From CAZNQW01 sp964575225 (GTDB lineage Bacteria > Chloroflexota > Anaerolineae > JAAYZQ01), in the NCBI GenBank assembly GCA_964575225.1, contig CAZNQW010000010.1:1-36520 (forward strand): a stretch of 36,520 nucleotides of DNA, given 5' to 3'. Within the stretch, counting starts at the first letter, position 1, and every line of letters starts with the position of its first letter. Of this stretch, positions 9,890 through 17,026 are shown in pieces. The position numbers and the translations under genes were made by a program. Under the pieces are notes generated by a model. It was given only the letters and a program-made list of their open reading frames with translations, ran no database searches and was not told the DNA's origin.

Positions 9890-11092
9890 ATGGACCGTAA
9901 CCGACAAACGACACGCATGGTGGGATTAGCTCTGGTCGTTTTGGCGCTGGCGCTGTTGGGGTGTGCCTTGCCCGGCAACCTTTCCGAGTTGTTGGAGCCC
10001 ACTCCCTCGCCGCTGCCCACCGCCTCGGCGACCGCCACGCCCGCGCCGACGGCAGTACCGATCGCGCCACCGGCGGATCTTGTCACCCTCCAAGAAGAGA
10101 TCATTCGGGTCTATGAGCAGACGGGGCAGGGCGTGGTGTACATCACCAATCGCAGCTACGGCTATGACTTTTTTCTCAGACCCATTCCCCAGGAAGGCTC
10201 TGGTTCGGGCATCGTCTACGATCGTGAGGGACACATCATCACCAACTATCACGTCATCGAGAACGCCGACGAGCTATTTGTGACGCTGGACGAAGAGACC
10301 ACCGTTCCGGCTACGCTGGTGGGCGCGGATCCGTCCGTCGACCTGGCGGTCATCAAGATCGATGTGGAACCCGAACTGCTTCAGCCGATCCCGTTGGGCG
10401 AGTCCGATTCGCTGCGGGTGGGCCAATTTGTCATTGCCATCGGCGATCCCTTTGGCTTTGAGCGCACCCTGACGGTGGGTGTGATCAGCGCCCTGGGCCG
10501 CGTCATCGAGAGTCCCGATGAGAGCTTTATCGGGGAGGTCATTCAAACCGACGCCGCCATCAACCCCGGAAACTCGGGGGGGCCTCTGTTGGATCTGTCG
10601 GGCCAGGTCGTCGGGGTGAACACGGCCATCTTTAGCCCCAGCCAGGCTTCGGCGGGCATCGGCTTTGCCGTGCCGGTCAACATCGTGCGCCAGGTGGTGC
10701 CCTCGCTGATCGAGAAGGGCTACTATCCCCACCCCTGGCTGGGGGTGCGCTACGTCTGGACGCTGACGCCCGAACGGGCAGAGGCCCTGACCCAGGCAGG
10801 GATGAACGTGCCGGTCGATCAAGGGCTCTTGATTGTGGAGGTCGTGGACAATGGCCCTGCGGCAGAAGCCGGATTGCGTGGGGGATGGACCCAGATGCGC
10901 GTGGGATATACCGTTCTCCTGGTGGGCGGCGATATCCTCACTGCCGTCGATGGAAGGCCGATCGCCAACGATCAGGATCTGACCCGCTACCTGGATTTGA
11001 ACACCCAGGTGGGCCAGACCATCGAACTCACCATCTGGCGCGATGGGCAAGAGATGACCCTGCCGCTGACCCTCACAGAGCGCCCGCATTAG
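9890..11092 (+). CDS. htrA: HtrA/DegP-type serine protease, predicted lipoprotein
   Basis: HtrA-family envelope protease/chaperone that degrades misfolded exported proteins. Of its 400 residues, 1-25 form a lipoprotein signal with the lipobox LLGC (lipid Cys at C25), followed by a Pro/Thr/Ala-rich linker to about residue 65. The trypsin-like domain carries the triad H121 (NYHVI), D151 (VDLAV) and S229 (NPGNSGGP). One PDZ domain follows at about 290-395. It is 24 bases downstream of the CbpM-like gene, so it is probably part of the heat-shock transcript. Anchoring by lipid rather than a membrane helix is the less usual arrangement for HtrA. Confidence 0.93.
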   Translation: MDRNRQTTRMVGLALVVLALALLGCALPGNLSELLEPTPSPLPTASATATPAPTAVPIAPPADLVTLQEEIIRVYEQTGQGVVYITNRSYGYDFFLRPIPQEGSGSGIVYDREGHIITNYHVIENADELFVTLDEETTVPATLVGADPSVDLAVIKIDVEPELLQPIPLGESDSLRVGQFVIAIGDPFGFERTLTVGVISALGRVIESPDESFIGEVIQTDAAINPGNSGGPLLDLSGQVVGVNTAIFSPSQASAGIGFAVPVNIVRQVVPSLIEKGYYPHPWLGVRYVWTLTPERAEALTQAGMNVPVDQGLLIVEVVDNGPAAEAGLRGGWTQMRVGYTVLLVGGDILTAVDGRPIANDQDLTRYLDLNTQVGQTIELTIWRDGQEMTLPLTLTERPH

Positions 11093-11109
11093 GCCAGCGA
11101 CTCGTCGGT

Positions 11110-11138
11110 TTGACGACCGCCCAAGAGCATGATACAAT
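11110..11138 (+). promoter_or_regulatory. Promoter of the crp/fnr-type gene, nearly leaderless
   Basis: TTGACG (11110-11115), a 17-base spacer and TACAAT (11133-11138), with TGA directly before the -10 box (extended -10). The predicted start near 11145 is only about three bases before the ATG at 11148, leaving no room for a ribosome site. Confidence 0.7.
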
Positions 11139-11147
11139 GGGCCCAGC

Positions 11148-11843
11148 ATGGAAAAAGAAGTCCTGTTGAGCCAGAGCGCGATTTTTGCAGCCCTGCCCGC
11201 TGATGTGCGGGCGGGGCTGTTGGCGCGTTTTGTTCAGCAGCGCTATGACAAGGATGAATACCTCTTTTTCGAAGGGGATCCGGCCCAGTTTCTTGTTTTG
11301 GTGACCGAGGGACGGGTCAAGATGATCAAACACTCGGACAGCGGGCGAGAGACGATCCTGGCGACCTTTGGCCCCGGTCAGATTGTTGGCGAGGTAGGCG
11401 TCCTGATCGGCGATGTGTATCCGGCCACGGCCCAGGCCTTGGAGCCAACCAGCACGCTGACCCTGCGCCGCGATGACCTGGTGGAACTGGTCCACAGCCA
11501 ACCCGATCTGGCCTGGTTGCTGATCACAGAACTGGGACACCGTTTGCAGCATGCTCACGAGACCATCCGCAGTATGGCCGTGGAAAAGGTGGAACGGCGT
11601 GTGGCCCGCGTCTTGCTCCGCATGGCGAACGCCAGCGGAGAGCGGCTGGACTCGGGTTCGATCCGAATCACTGCACCCCTGAGCCGCCAAGACATCGCCG
11701 ATATGGCGGGAACTGTGTTAGAGACGGCTATCCGCACGATGAGCAAGTTTCAAAAGGAGGGGTTGGTCGCAACAAAGGCAGGCCAGATTATTCTACTCCG
11801 GCCCCATCAGTTGGTGGCCATTGCCGAAGAGTTGGAAGCCTAG
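11148..11843 (+). CDS. Crp/Fnr-family transcriptional regulator
   Basis: A 231-residue regulator with an N-terminal cyclic-nucleotide-binding-type beta barrel (about 12-130; 'EGDPAQFLVLVTEGRVKM' and 'GPGQIVGEVGVL'), a dimer helix and a C-terminal winged helix ('LSRQDIADMAGTVLETAIRTMSKFQKEGLV'). No N-terminal Fnr cysteines are seen, so it is not an oxygen-sensing iron-sulfur Fnr. The ligand cannot be told. It has its own promoter just upstream with almost no leader. The convergent DUF1858 gene ends 63 bases beyond its stop. The recognition helix resembles those of Crp/Fnr proteins annotated in anaerobic or nitrosative stress, but the target is unknown. Confidence 0.88.
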   Translation: MEKEVLLSQSAIFAALPADVRAGLLARFVQQRYDKDEYLFFEGDPAQFLVLVTEGRVKMIKHSDSGRETILATFGPGQIVGEVGVLIGDVYPATAQALEPTSTLTLRRDDLVELVHSQPDLAWLLITELGHRLQHAHETIRSMAVEKVERRVARVLLRMANASGERLDSGSIRITAPLSRQDIADMAGTVLETAIRTMSKFQKEGLVATKAGQIILLRPHQLVAIAEELEA

Positions 11844-11906
11844 CCAGACCGAACCGCAGGCCGGGACTGGGTTGTTTCGGGTATCTCCCATCGAACCCCA
11901 GGCCGG

Positions 11907-12137
11907 TCACTCCATCCGGCCCCGGGGCACGCCAGACACAGCTTGGTTCAGATCTTCCAAAAAGGGGATCAGCTCTCGATGGTATTCGCGGGCACTGTCG
12001 GCCACTGTGTGAAAGGGTGAAAGCAGACAGCCGGGGCAGTGCAATCGATAGCGGATAAAAATCGAAACCGTTTCCGGGTAGATCTTGATCACATCGTCGA
12101 TGAGACTGTGAGCCTGAATGCAACGAGACGGCTCCAT
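11907..12137 (-). CDS. DUF1858-domain protein (CxxC)
   Basis: A 76-residue protein that is essentially one DUF1858 domain: 'LIDDVIKIYPETVSIFIRYRL' followed by the CPGC motif and a helical end. DUF1858 proteins are small redox- or metal-type proteins often found near hybrid-cluster protein or attached to disulfide reductases; function is unproven. The ATG at 12137 is chosen because the purine stretch AAGGAAGGTGGT lies directly upstream; in-frame GTG codons just before it are alternatives. It lies 103 bases after xseB on the same strand and could be the last gene of the coaX-xseB transcript. It converges with the crp-like gene. Confidence 0.78.
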   Translation of the reverse strand: MEPSRCIQAHSLIDDVIKIYPETVSIFIRYRLHCPGCLLSPFHTVADSAREYHRELIPFLEDLNQAVSGVPRGRME

Positions 12138-12240
12138 GGTCACCACCTTCCTTTCCTCTACAAACTGCTCTGGAACCTCGAGCACACTCCAGGCTAACAC
12201 ACAATCCCAATCTGCGCCATGACTTCTGTCATGCCATGCG

Positions 12241-12501
12241 TCAATCCTCCTCGCCCGTGTCGAAAAACATGCCGAGCTGCTGTTGGCCACGCACGGTCTC
12301 GATCTGCTGGACGCGCAACTCGGCGGCGTCTAGGGTATCGTTGCACCGCTGGGCCAGGAGCATCCCCCGTTCATACAGGAGAATTGCTTGTTCCAGGGCC
12401 AGGTCGCCCTCCTCCAGGCGGCGAACGGTGGTCTCTAGCTCGCGAAAGGCTTCTTCAAAGGTCAGTTCGTCGGTCGATGTAAGGGTTTCGTTTTCACTCA
12501 T
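12241..12501 (-). CDS. xseB: Exodeoxyribonuclease VII small subunit
   Basis: XseB, the small helical subunit that surrounds XseA in exonuclease VII, which cuts single-stranded DNA from both ends. It has 86 residues, a normal size, with the family core 'LTFEEAFRELETTVRRLEEGDLALEQAILLYERGM' and 'LRVQQIE'. Its ATG overlaps the xseA stop (ATGA at 12498-12501), so expression of the two subunits is coupled. The acidic C-terminus (TGEED) is typical. Confidence 0.95.
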   Translation of the reverse strand: MSENETLTSTDELTFEEAFRELETTVRRLEEGDLALEQAILLYERGMLLAQRCNDTLDAAELRVQQIETVRGQQQLGMFFDTGEED

Positions 12502-13772
12502 GGTTCGGTTTCCTGATCGTCTCGGCAAGGATCTCCCTCCACCACAGTGTGGAACGCTCCATCCCGCACTCGAATGGTCAGGGCGTCGCCTGCAGCTACC
12601 TGACCCACCCCTGTGATTACGGCTCTGGTTTCCCGGTTCATCACGATGGCATAGCCTCGGTCCAAGGTTGCCTGCGGGCCCAGCGCCTCCAATTTGGATT
12701 GCATCCCGGCGAGGTTGGAACGGCGCAGGGCCAGCGCGTATCGCAACGCCCGCTCCGACCGCCGAGTCGCATCGTCCGCTTGCTGGCGATAGGCGTCGAT
12801 TCGCGCCCGCGGCGATTGGCGCTGCAAGCGGCCGGCCCACTGCTCCAGTTCGTCGCGCGCCCCATCCAGCCTCCGCTCGGTCCATGCCGCGAGCGTGGCG
12901 GCCCAGTCGCCCACTCGCTGGCGCAACTCGAGCTGATCGGGCACGACCAGCTCGGCCGCGGCCGAGGGGGTGGGTGCCCGCAAGTCGGCCACAAAGTCGG
13001 CAATGGTGAAATCGGTCTCGTGACCCACGCCGCTGACTACCGGATGGCGGCAAGCAGCAATCGCCCGAGCCACCCGCTCGTCGTTAAAGGCCCACAGCTC
13101 TTCCAGCGATCCGCCGCCCCGGACCAGGAGGATCAGATCGACCTCCTCCCGGCTGTCGAGGGCTTGCAGGGCAGCCACAATTTGGGGAGGGGCCTGGTCC
13201 CCTTGGACCAGCGTGGGCGCCAGCAGAACCTGAACCAGGGGATAGCGGCGGCTGAGCACGTTCAGCACGTCGCGCAGGGCCGCGGCCTGGGGCGAGGTGA
13301 CCACCCCCACCACGCGAGGGGGGAAGGGCAATGGTCTCTTTCGTTCGGCTTCAAAGAGCCCCTCGTCCCTCAGCCGGTCGCGGAGCTGCTCAAAGCGGGC
13401 GTGCAGGTCTCCCAAGCCCACCGGCTGCATCTGGTCGACGATGAGCTGATAGTTGCCCCGGGGCGCGTACACCGAGATCCGCCCGTGGACCCGCACTTGG
13501 GCGCCATGCTCCGGCTTTTTGCCCAAGCGTGCCGCGTCGGTGCGCCACATCACGCAACTGACGGCAGCGGTGGCGTCCTTGAGGGTAAAGTAGAGGTGGC
13601 CCGAACTCGCACGGGTGAGGTTCGAAACTTCGCCGATGAGCCATACATCTTGAAGCTCGGGATCGAGTTCCAGCAGATCCTTGATGTGCAAGGTGAGTTC
13701 GCCGACCGTCCACTCTTGCCAGCCGGGCAGCCATTCTTGATCGTCCCACAGCCCAGGAAGCTGTCCGCTCAT
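12498..13772 (-). CDS. xseA: Exodeoxyribonuclease VII large subunit
   Basis: XseA, the catalytic subunit of exonuclease VII. The 424 residues hold an N-terminal OB fold (about 22-125, 'IGEVSNLTRASSGHLYFTLKD'). The catalytic domain starts near 140, with 'VGVVTSPQAAALRDVLNVLSRR', the 'LVRGGGSLEELWAFNDE' motif and 'SGVGHETDFTIADFVADLRAPTPSAAA'. A long helical arm precedes a C-terminal segment containing 'LDRGYAIVMN'. All expected motifs are present. It overlaps both neighbours by ATGA: the peptidase stop at its start and xseB at its end. Confidence 0.97.
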   Translation of the reverse strand: MSGQLPGLWDDQEWLPGWQEWTVGELTLHIKDLLELDPELQDVWLIGEVSNLTRASSGHLYFTLKDATAAVSCVMWRTDAARLGKKPEHGAQVRVHGRISVYAPRGNYQLIVDQMQPVGLGDLHARFEQLRDRLRDEGLFEAERKRPLPFPPRVVGVVTSPQAAALRDVLNVLSRRYPLVQVLLAPTLVQGDQAPPQIVAALQALDSREEVDLILLVRGGGSLEELWAFNDERVARAIAACRHPVVSGVGHETDFTIADFVADLRAPTPSAAAELVVPDQLELRQRVGDWAATLAAWTERRLDGARDELEQWAGRLQRQSPRARIDAYRQQADDATRRSERALRYALALRRSNLAGMQSKLEALGPQATLDRGYAIVMNRETRAVITGVGQVAAGDALTIRVRDGAFHTVVEGDPCRDDQETEP

Positions 13773-14725
13773 CGCGCGTTTCTCACGGCCTTGACGGCGC
13801 GCACGATGGCCTCGGCGACCACCTCGGCAGCGTAGGCGCCCACCAGGTTCAGATCGGCGCGTTTGGCGCCGGTAGCCAGGGCAAAGAGGGTGTCGCCGTC
13901 GAACATCGTGTGGGCCGGGCGAACCGCCCGCGCCAGGCCGTTGTGGGCCATTTGGGCCATCTTGTTGGCCTCTTCTTTGTTCAGGCGGGCGTTGGTGGCC
14001 ACCACGCCAATGACCGTATGGCTTGTGCCGGCGAACTTGAGGGCCGTCTTGCCGACCATGCTCTTCAGGGTTGCCAGGGTGTCGGCAAAGCCCTCGCCTC
14101 TCAAGGCGCGCACGCCGGCCAGAATCTGGCCCGTGTGGGGATCGACAACGTCGCCAAAGGCGTTCACAGCCACAATCGCGCCCACCACCAAGCCGCCCCC
14201 CAGATCCACGCTGGCCGTTCCCACGCCGGAGGGAGAGGCTTTGCCGCCGCCCAGCACTTTGCCCACGGTACAGCCGGTGCCGGCGCCCACGCTGCCCTCA
14301 GCCACGAGGCCATCGCTCGCCGCCTGGCAAGCCGCATAGCCCATGGCCGCATCGGGGCGGATGTCGGCGCGGCCCACGTCCAGGTCAAACAGGACGGCCG
14401 CCGGTACGATGGGCACCTTGGCGACCCGCACGTCGAATCCGATCTTGCGCTCCTCTAACCAGCGCATCACGCCGCTGGCCGCATCCAGGCCGTAGGCGCT
14501 GCCGCCTGCCAGAAGCACAGCATGGGCCCGCTCCACCATGTGCATCGGTCGCAGCAAATCGGTTTCGCGGGTGCCCGGCGCTCCTCCCCGCTGATCCACC
14601 CCACCCACCGCTCCGTCCGGCGGGCACAGCACCACAGTGCAACCGGTGCGGGCTTCCAGGTCTGTAATATGCCCCACGCGGATGCCGGGCACATCCGTAA
14701 TGGCGTGGTTCCAAGTTTTGGCCAT
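13769..14725 (-). CDS. P1-family (S58/DmpA-NylC-like) self-processing peptidase
   Basis: A 318-residue member of the P1/S58 family, N-terminal nucleophile hydrolases that cut themselves into two chains and then act as aminopeptidases or amide hydrolases (DmpA, BapA, NylC). Visible marks are 'DVPGIRVGH' near the start, 'PGTRETDLL', 'LLAGGSAYGLDAASGVMRWL', 'GSVGAGTGCTVGK' and 'ASVDLGGGLVVGAIVAVNA'. By analogy with NylC, Thr237 in 'SHTVIGVVATNA' is the likely nucleophile; in NylC an Asn precedes the nucleophile, here it is His. The ATG at 14725 suits the GAGGG site better than the one at 14728. It lies between coaBC (46 bases) and xseA (ATGA overlap). The substrate is unknown. Confidence 0.85.
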   Translation of the reverse strand: MAKTWNHAITDVPGIRVGHITDLEARTGCTVVLCPPDGAVGGVDQRGGAPGTRETDLLRPMHMVERAHAVLLAGGSAYGLDAASGVMRWLEERKIGFDVRVAKVPIVPAAVLFDLDVGRADIRPDAAMGYAACQAASDGLVAEGSVGAGTGCTVGKVLGGGKASPSGVGTASVDLGGGLVVGAIVAVNAFGDVVDPHTGQILAGVRALRGEGFADTLATLKSMVGKTALKFAGTSHTVIGVVATNARLNKEEANKMAQMAHNGLARAVRPAHTMFDGDTLFALATGAKRADLNLVGAYAAEVVAEAIVRAVKAVRNAR

Positions 14726-14771
14726 CATTCCCTCACAATCCGTCTGCGGGCTTCCACGGGCGCCCACACCC

Positions 14772-15965
14772 TTACGCAGTCAGCAGATCGGTCACCCGAT
14801 CCAAAATCTGCTCGGCCACAGTTTCCTTGGGAAGAACAGGCAATTCCCGCGCGCTGCCATCGGCGCCAATCAGGGTCACCTGGTTCGTATCGGCGCCCAT
14901 CGCTTGCCGCGCATCGTTGGCCACGATCAGATCCAGGCGCTTGCGTTGGAGCTTTTCACGGGCGTTTGGCAGCAGGTCCTGGGTTTCGGCGGCAAAGCCC
15001 ACCACCACCTGATCGGCCCGACGCAGGTCCGCAATCTGGGCCAGAATGTCTGTCGTGCGGACCAGGTCCAACGTCAGATCGCCTTTGGCCTTTTTGATCT
15101 TTTGGTCGGCTGCTGTGGCCGGGCGGTAATCGGCCACGGCCGCGGCCATGAGCAGGGCATCGGCGCGGGGAAAGGCGTCGAGGGTCGCGTCGGTCATTTC
15201 GGCTGCCGTCTGCACCGGGACCCATTCCACGCCAAAGGGCGCCGGCTGGCCGGTGGTACTGATTAGCGTCACCTGGGCGCCCCGGTCGCGGGCCGCCCGG
15301 GCCAGGGCATAGCCCATGCGCCCCGATGACCGATTGCCCAGGAAACGAATGGGGTCCAGGGGCTCGCGGGTGCCGCCGGCCGTCACGATGATTTTTCGCC
15401 CGGCCAAAGGCCCTCGGCGGGCCAGCACCCAACAGGCGGCATCCAGCACATCCTCTGGCTCGGCCATGCGCCCGGGTCCGGTGGCGCCCGAGGCCAGACC
15501 CCCTTCGGCCGGACCCACCACCGTCACGTCGCGTAGGCGGATCAGCCGGGCCAAATTGTCTTGGGTCAGGGGGTTGGACCACATGTGGGTCTCCATTGAT
15601 GGGGCCAGAAGGATCGGGGCTTCGGTGGTGAGCATGGTAGCCGTGACCATGTTGTCGGCCATGCCCGCTGCCAGTTTGGCAATGGTGTTGGCTGTGGCCG
15701 GGGCGATCACCATCAGGTCTGCCCGCCGGGCCAGGCTCACGTGGCCAATGTCGGTCTCGCTGAGCAGGGCAAACATCTCGATCACCACAGGCCGATGGGA
15801 GAGAGCCTGAAAGGTCAGGGGCGCCACAAACTGCCTCGCGGCGTCGGTCATGATCACGTCGACCAACGCCCCGCCCTTGACCAGATGGCTGCACAACGTG
15901 ACCGCCTTAAAGGCAGCAATCCCCCCCGTGACTCCAAGCAAGATGGAACGATTCTGAAGGATCAT
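14772..15965 (-). CDS. coaBC: Bifunctional phosphopantothenoylcysteine synthetase/decarboxylase
   Basis: CoaBC (Dfp), which joins cysteine to 4'-phosphopantothenate and decarboxylates the product in coenzyme A synthesis. The 397 residues comprise an N-terminal FMN decarboxylase domain (1-180; 'LGVTGGIAAFKAV', active His75 in 'DIGHVSLARRADLMVIAPATANTIAKL') and a C-terminal synthetase domain ('KIIVTAGGTREPLDPIRFLGNRSSGRMG' and 'KIKK'). Two positions differ from E. coli Dfp: the Asn125 of PxMNxxMW is Glu (PSMETHMW), and the Cys158-equivalent is Ser159 (LASGATGPGRM). Ser is, I believe, found there in other lineages too. The start overlaps the coaX stop (ATGA), so the two CoA steps are coupled. 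Confidence 0.95.
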   Translation of the reverse strand: MILQNRSILLGVTGGIAAFKAVTLCSHLVKGGALVDVIMTDAARQFVAPLTFQALSHRPVVIEMFALLSETDIGHVSLARRADLMVIAPATANTIAKLAAGMADNMVTATMLTTEAPILLAPSMETHMWSNPLTQDNLARLIRLRDVTVVGPAEGGLASGATGPGRMAEPEDVLDAACWVLARRGPLAGRKIIVTAGGTREPLDPIRFLGNRSSGRMGYALARAARDRGAQVTLISTTGQPAPFGVEWVPVQTAAEMTDATLDAFPRADALLMAAAVADYRPATAADQKIKKAKGDLTLDLVRTTDILAQIADLRRADQVVVGFAAETQDLLPNAREKLQRKRLDLIVANDARQAMGADTNQVTLIGADGSARELPVLPKETVAEQILDRVTDLLTA

Positions 15966-16741
15966 GTGGTCACCTCCCGGTTCATATCCCAGATGAGACG
16001 CAAGCCTTCCAAGGTCAACCAGGGCTCGACCACATCGATGACCTCCGTTTCGGCGGCGAGGAGAGAGGCCAGTCCTCCCGTGGCAACGACCCGCATCTCA
16101 GGTCCCAGCTCGGCGCGAAAACGCGCCACCAGGCCCTCGACGAGGCCCACGTACCCAAACAGCATGCCCGATTGCATCGACTGGACGGTGTTCTTGCCAA
16201 TGACGCCCGGCGGGCGGATCAGGTCGATGCGCGGCAGCTTGGCAGTGCGCTGGAACAGAGCCTCGGCCGCCACGCCAATGCCCGGCGCAATGGCACCCCC
16301 CAGATAGTCACCCTCAGCCGAGATGGCATCAAACGTTGTGGCCGTCCCCAGGTCCACCACGCAGGCCGGCCCGCCAAAATGGAAAAAGGCCGCCACGGCG
16401 TTGACGATTCGGTCGGCGCCCACTTCGGCGGGATGGTCGTAGCGTATGCGCACACCGGTTCGCACACCAGCTTTTATCTCCAGAGGGGACTGGTGAAAAT
16501 AGCGCAGGAAGAGCTTTTCAAAGACGCTATCGAGCGGAGGAACGACGCTGGCCATGATGATCCCTTCTACAGAGGAAGGATCCTGCCCCGATCGTTCAAA
16601 AAGCTCGAGGATCAGCATGGCGTACTCGTCGGCCTGTTTGGCGTGATCGGTCGCAATGCGCCAGTGGGTGAGCAGCTCCTGGTCTTGATACAAGCCCATC
16701 ACAATATTCGTGTTGCCAATATCCATGCAAAACAGCGACAT
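15962..16741 (-). CDS. coaX: Type III pantothenate kinase
   Basis: CoaX, which phosphorylates pantothenate in the first step of CoA synthesis. It is typically insensitive to CoA feedback. The 259-residue protein has the ASKHA-fold motifs 'DIGNTN' (7-12), 'YDHPAEVGADRIVNA' with D110, and 'VVDLGTATTFD' with D130, then 'GGAIAPGIGV'. The ATG at 16741 follows AGGAGG at a good distance; an upstream in-frame ATG would add 14 residues without homology. It is the first gene of the coaX-coaBC-peptidase-xseA-xseB transcript and has a strong promoter 115-145 bases upstream. Confidence 0.96.
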   Translation of the reverse strand: MSLFCMDIGNTNIVMGLYQDQELLTHWRIATDHAKQADEYAMLILELFERSGQDPSSVEGIIMASVVPPLDSVFEKLFLRYFHQSPLEIKAGVRTGVRIRYDHPAEVGADRIVNAVAAFFHFGGPACVVDLGTATTFDAISAEGDYLGGAIAPGIGVAAEALFQRTAKLPRIDLIRPPGVIGKNTVQSMQSGMLFGYVGLVEGLVARFRAELGPEMRVVATGGLASLLAAETEVIDVVEPWLTLEGLRLIWDMNREVTT

Positions 16742-16817
16742 GGGCGCCTCCTGTTTGGTTGGGCCCGCTCGAACGGCCCTCACGTGTTGCCGCGGGTGGG
16801 CGTCGTGAGACTTGACA

Positions 16818-16839
16818 GGGGAAAGAGACTACTCTCCCC
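16818..16839 (-). other. Hairpin in the coaX 5' leader
   Basis: Read on the minus strand, GGGGAGAG pairs with CTCT and CCCC across a TAGT loop, an 8-bp stem with a two-base TT bulge. It lies about 10 bases into the predicted coaX leader. No T-run or riboswitch motif was recognised. Confidence 0.35.
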
Positions 16840-16855
16840 CTCCTGGTGTGGCCCT

Positions 16856-16884
16856 ATTATAGCGGAAATGCAGTGCGATGTCTA
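16856..16884 (-). promoter_or_regulatory. Promoter of the coaX operon
   Basis: On the minus strand: TAGACA (16884-16879), 17-base spacer, consensus TATAAT (16861-16856). The predicted start is near 16849, giving a leader of about 108 bases. The remaining bases 16885-16950 toward the gcv terminator show no gene. Confidence 0.78.
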
Positions 16885-16951
16885 TCTTGGACGCCAGCCT
16901 CAAAGCCTACAGTCAACCCTGGCATCTCTACCTTGGGCTACTGCCAAAACG

Positions 16952-16981
16952 AAAGGCTCCCGGAAATCCACGGGAGCCTTT
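16952..16981 (-). terminator. Terminator downstream of gcvPB
   Basis: A perfect 11-bp inverted repeat: AAAGGCTCCCG (16952-16962), 8-base loop, and its complement at 16971-16981. In the minus direction it is followed by TCGTTTTGG, a U-rich tract. It ends the gcvH-gcvPA-gcvPB transcript before the coaX promoter. Confidence 0.8.
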
Positions 16982-17026
16982 AGTCATTCAATGGTCGAGC
17001 CCAGCGTAGATCGGATCTGGATGGGC

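Noticed and set aside
12549..13835. 428-codon plus-strand frame over xseA
   Set aside because: Antisense to xseA with all its motifs; no independent support.
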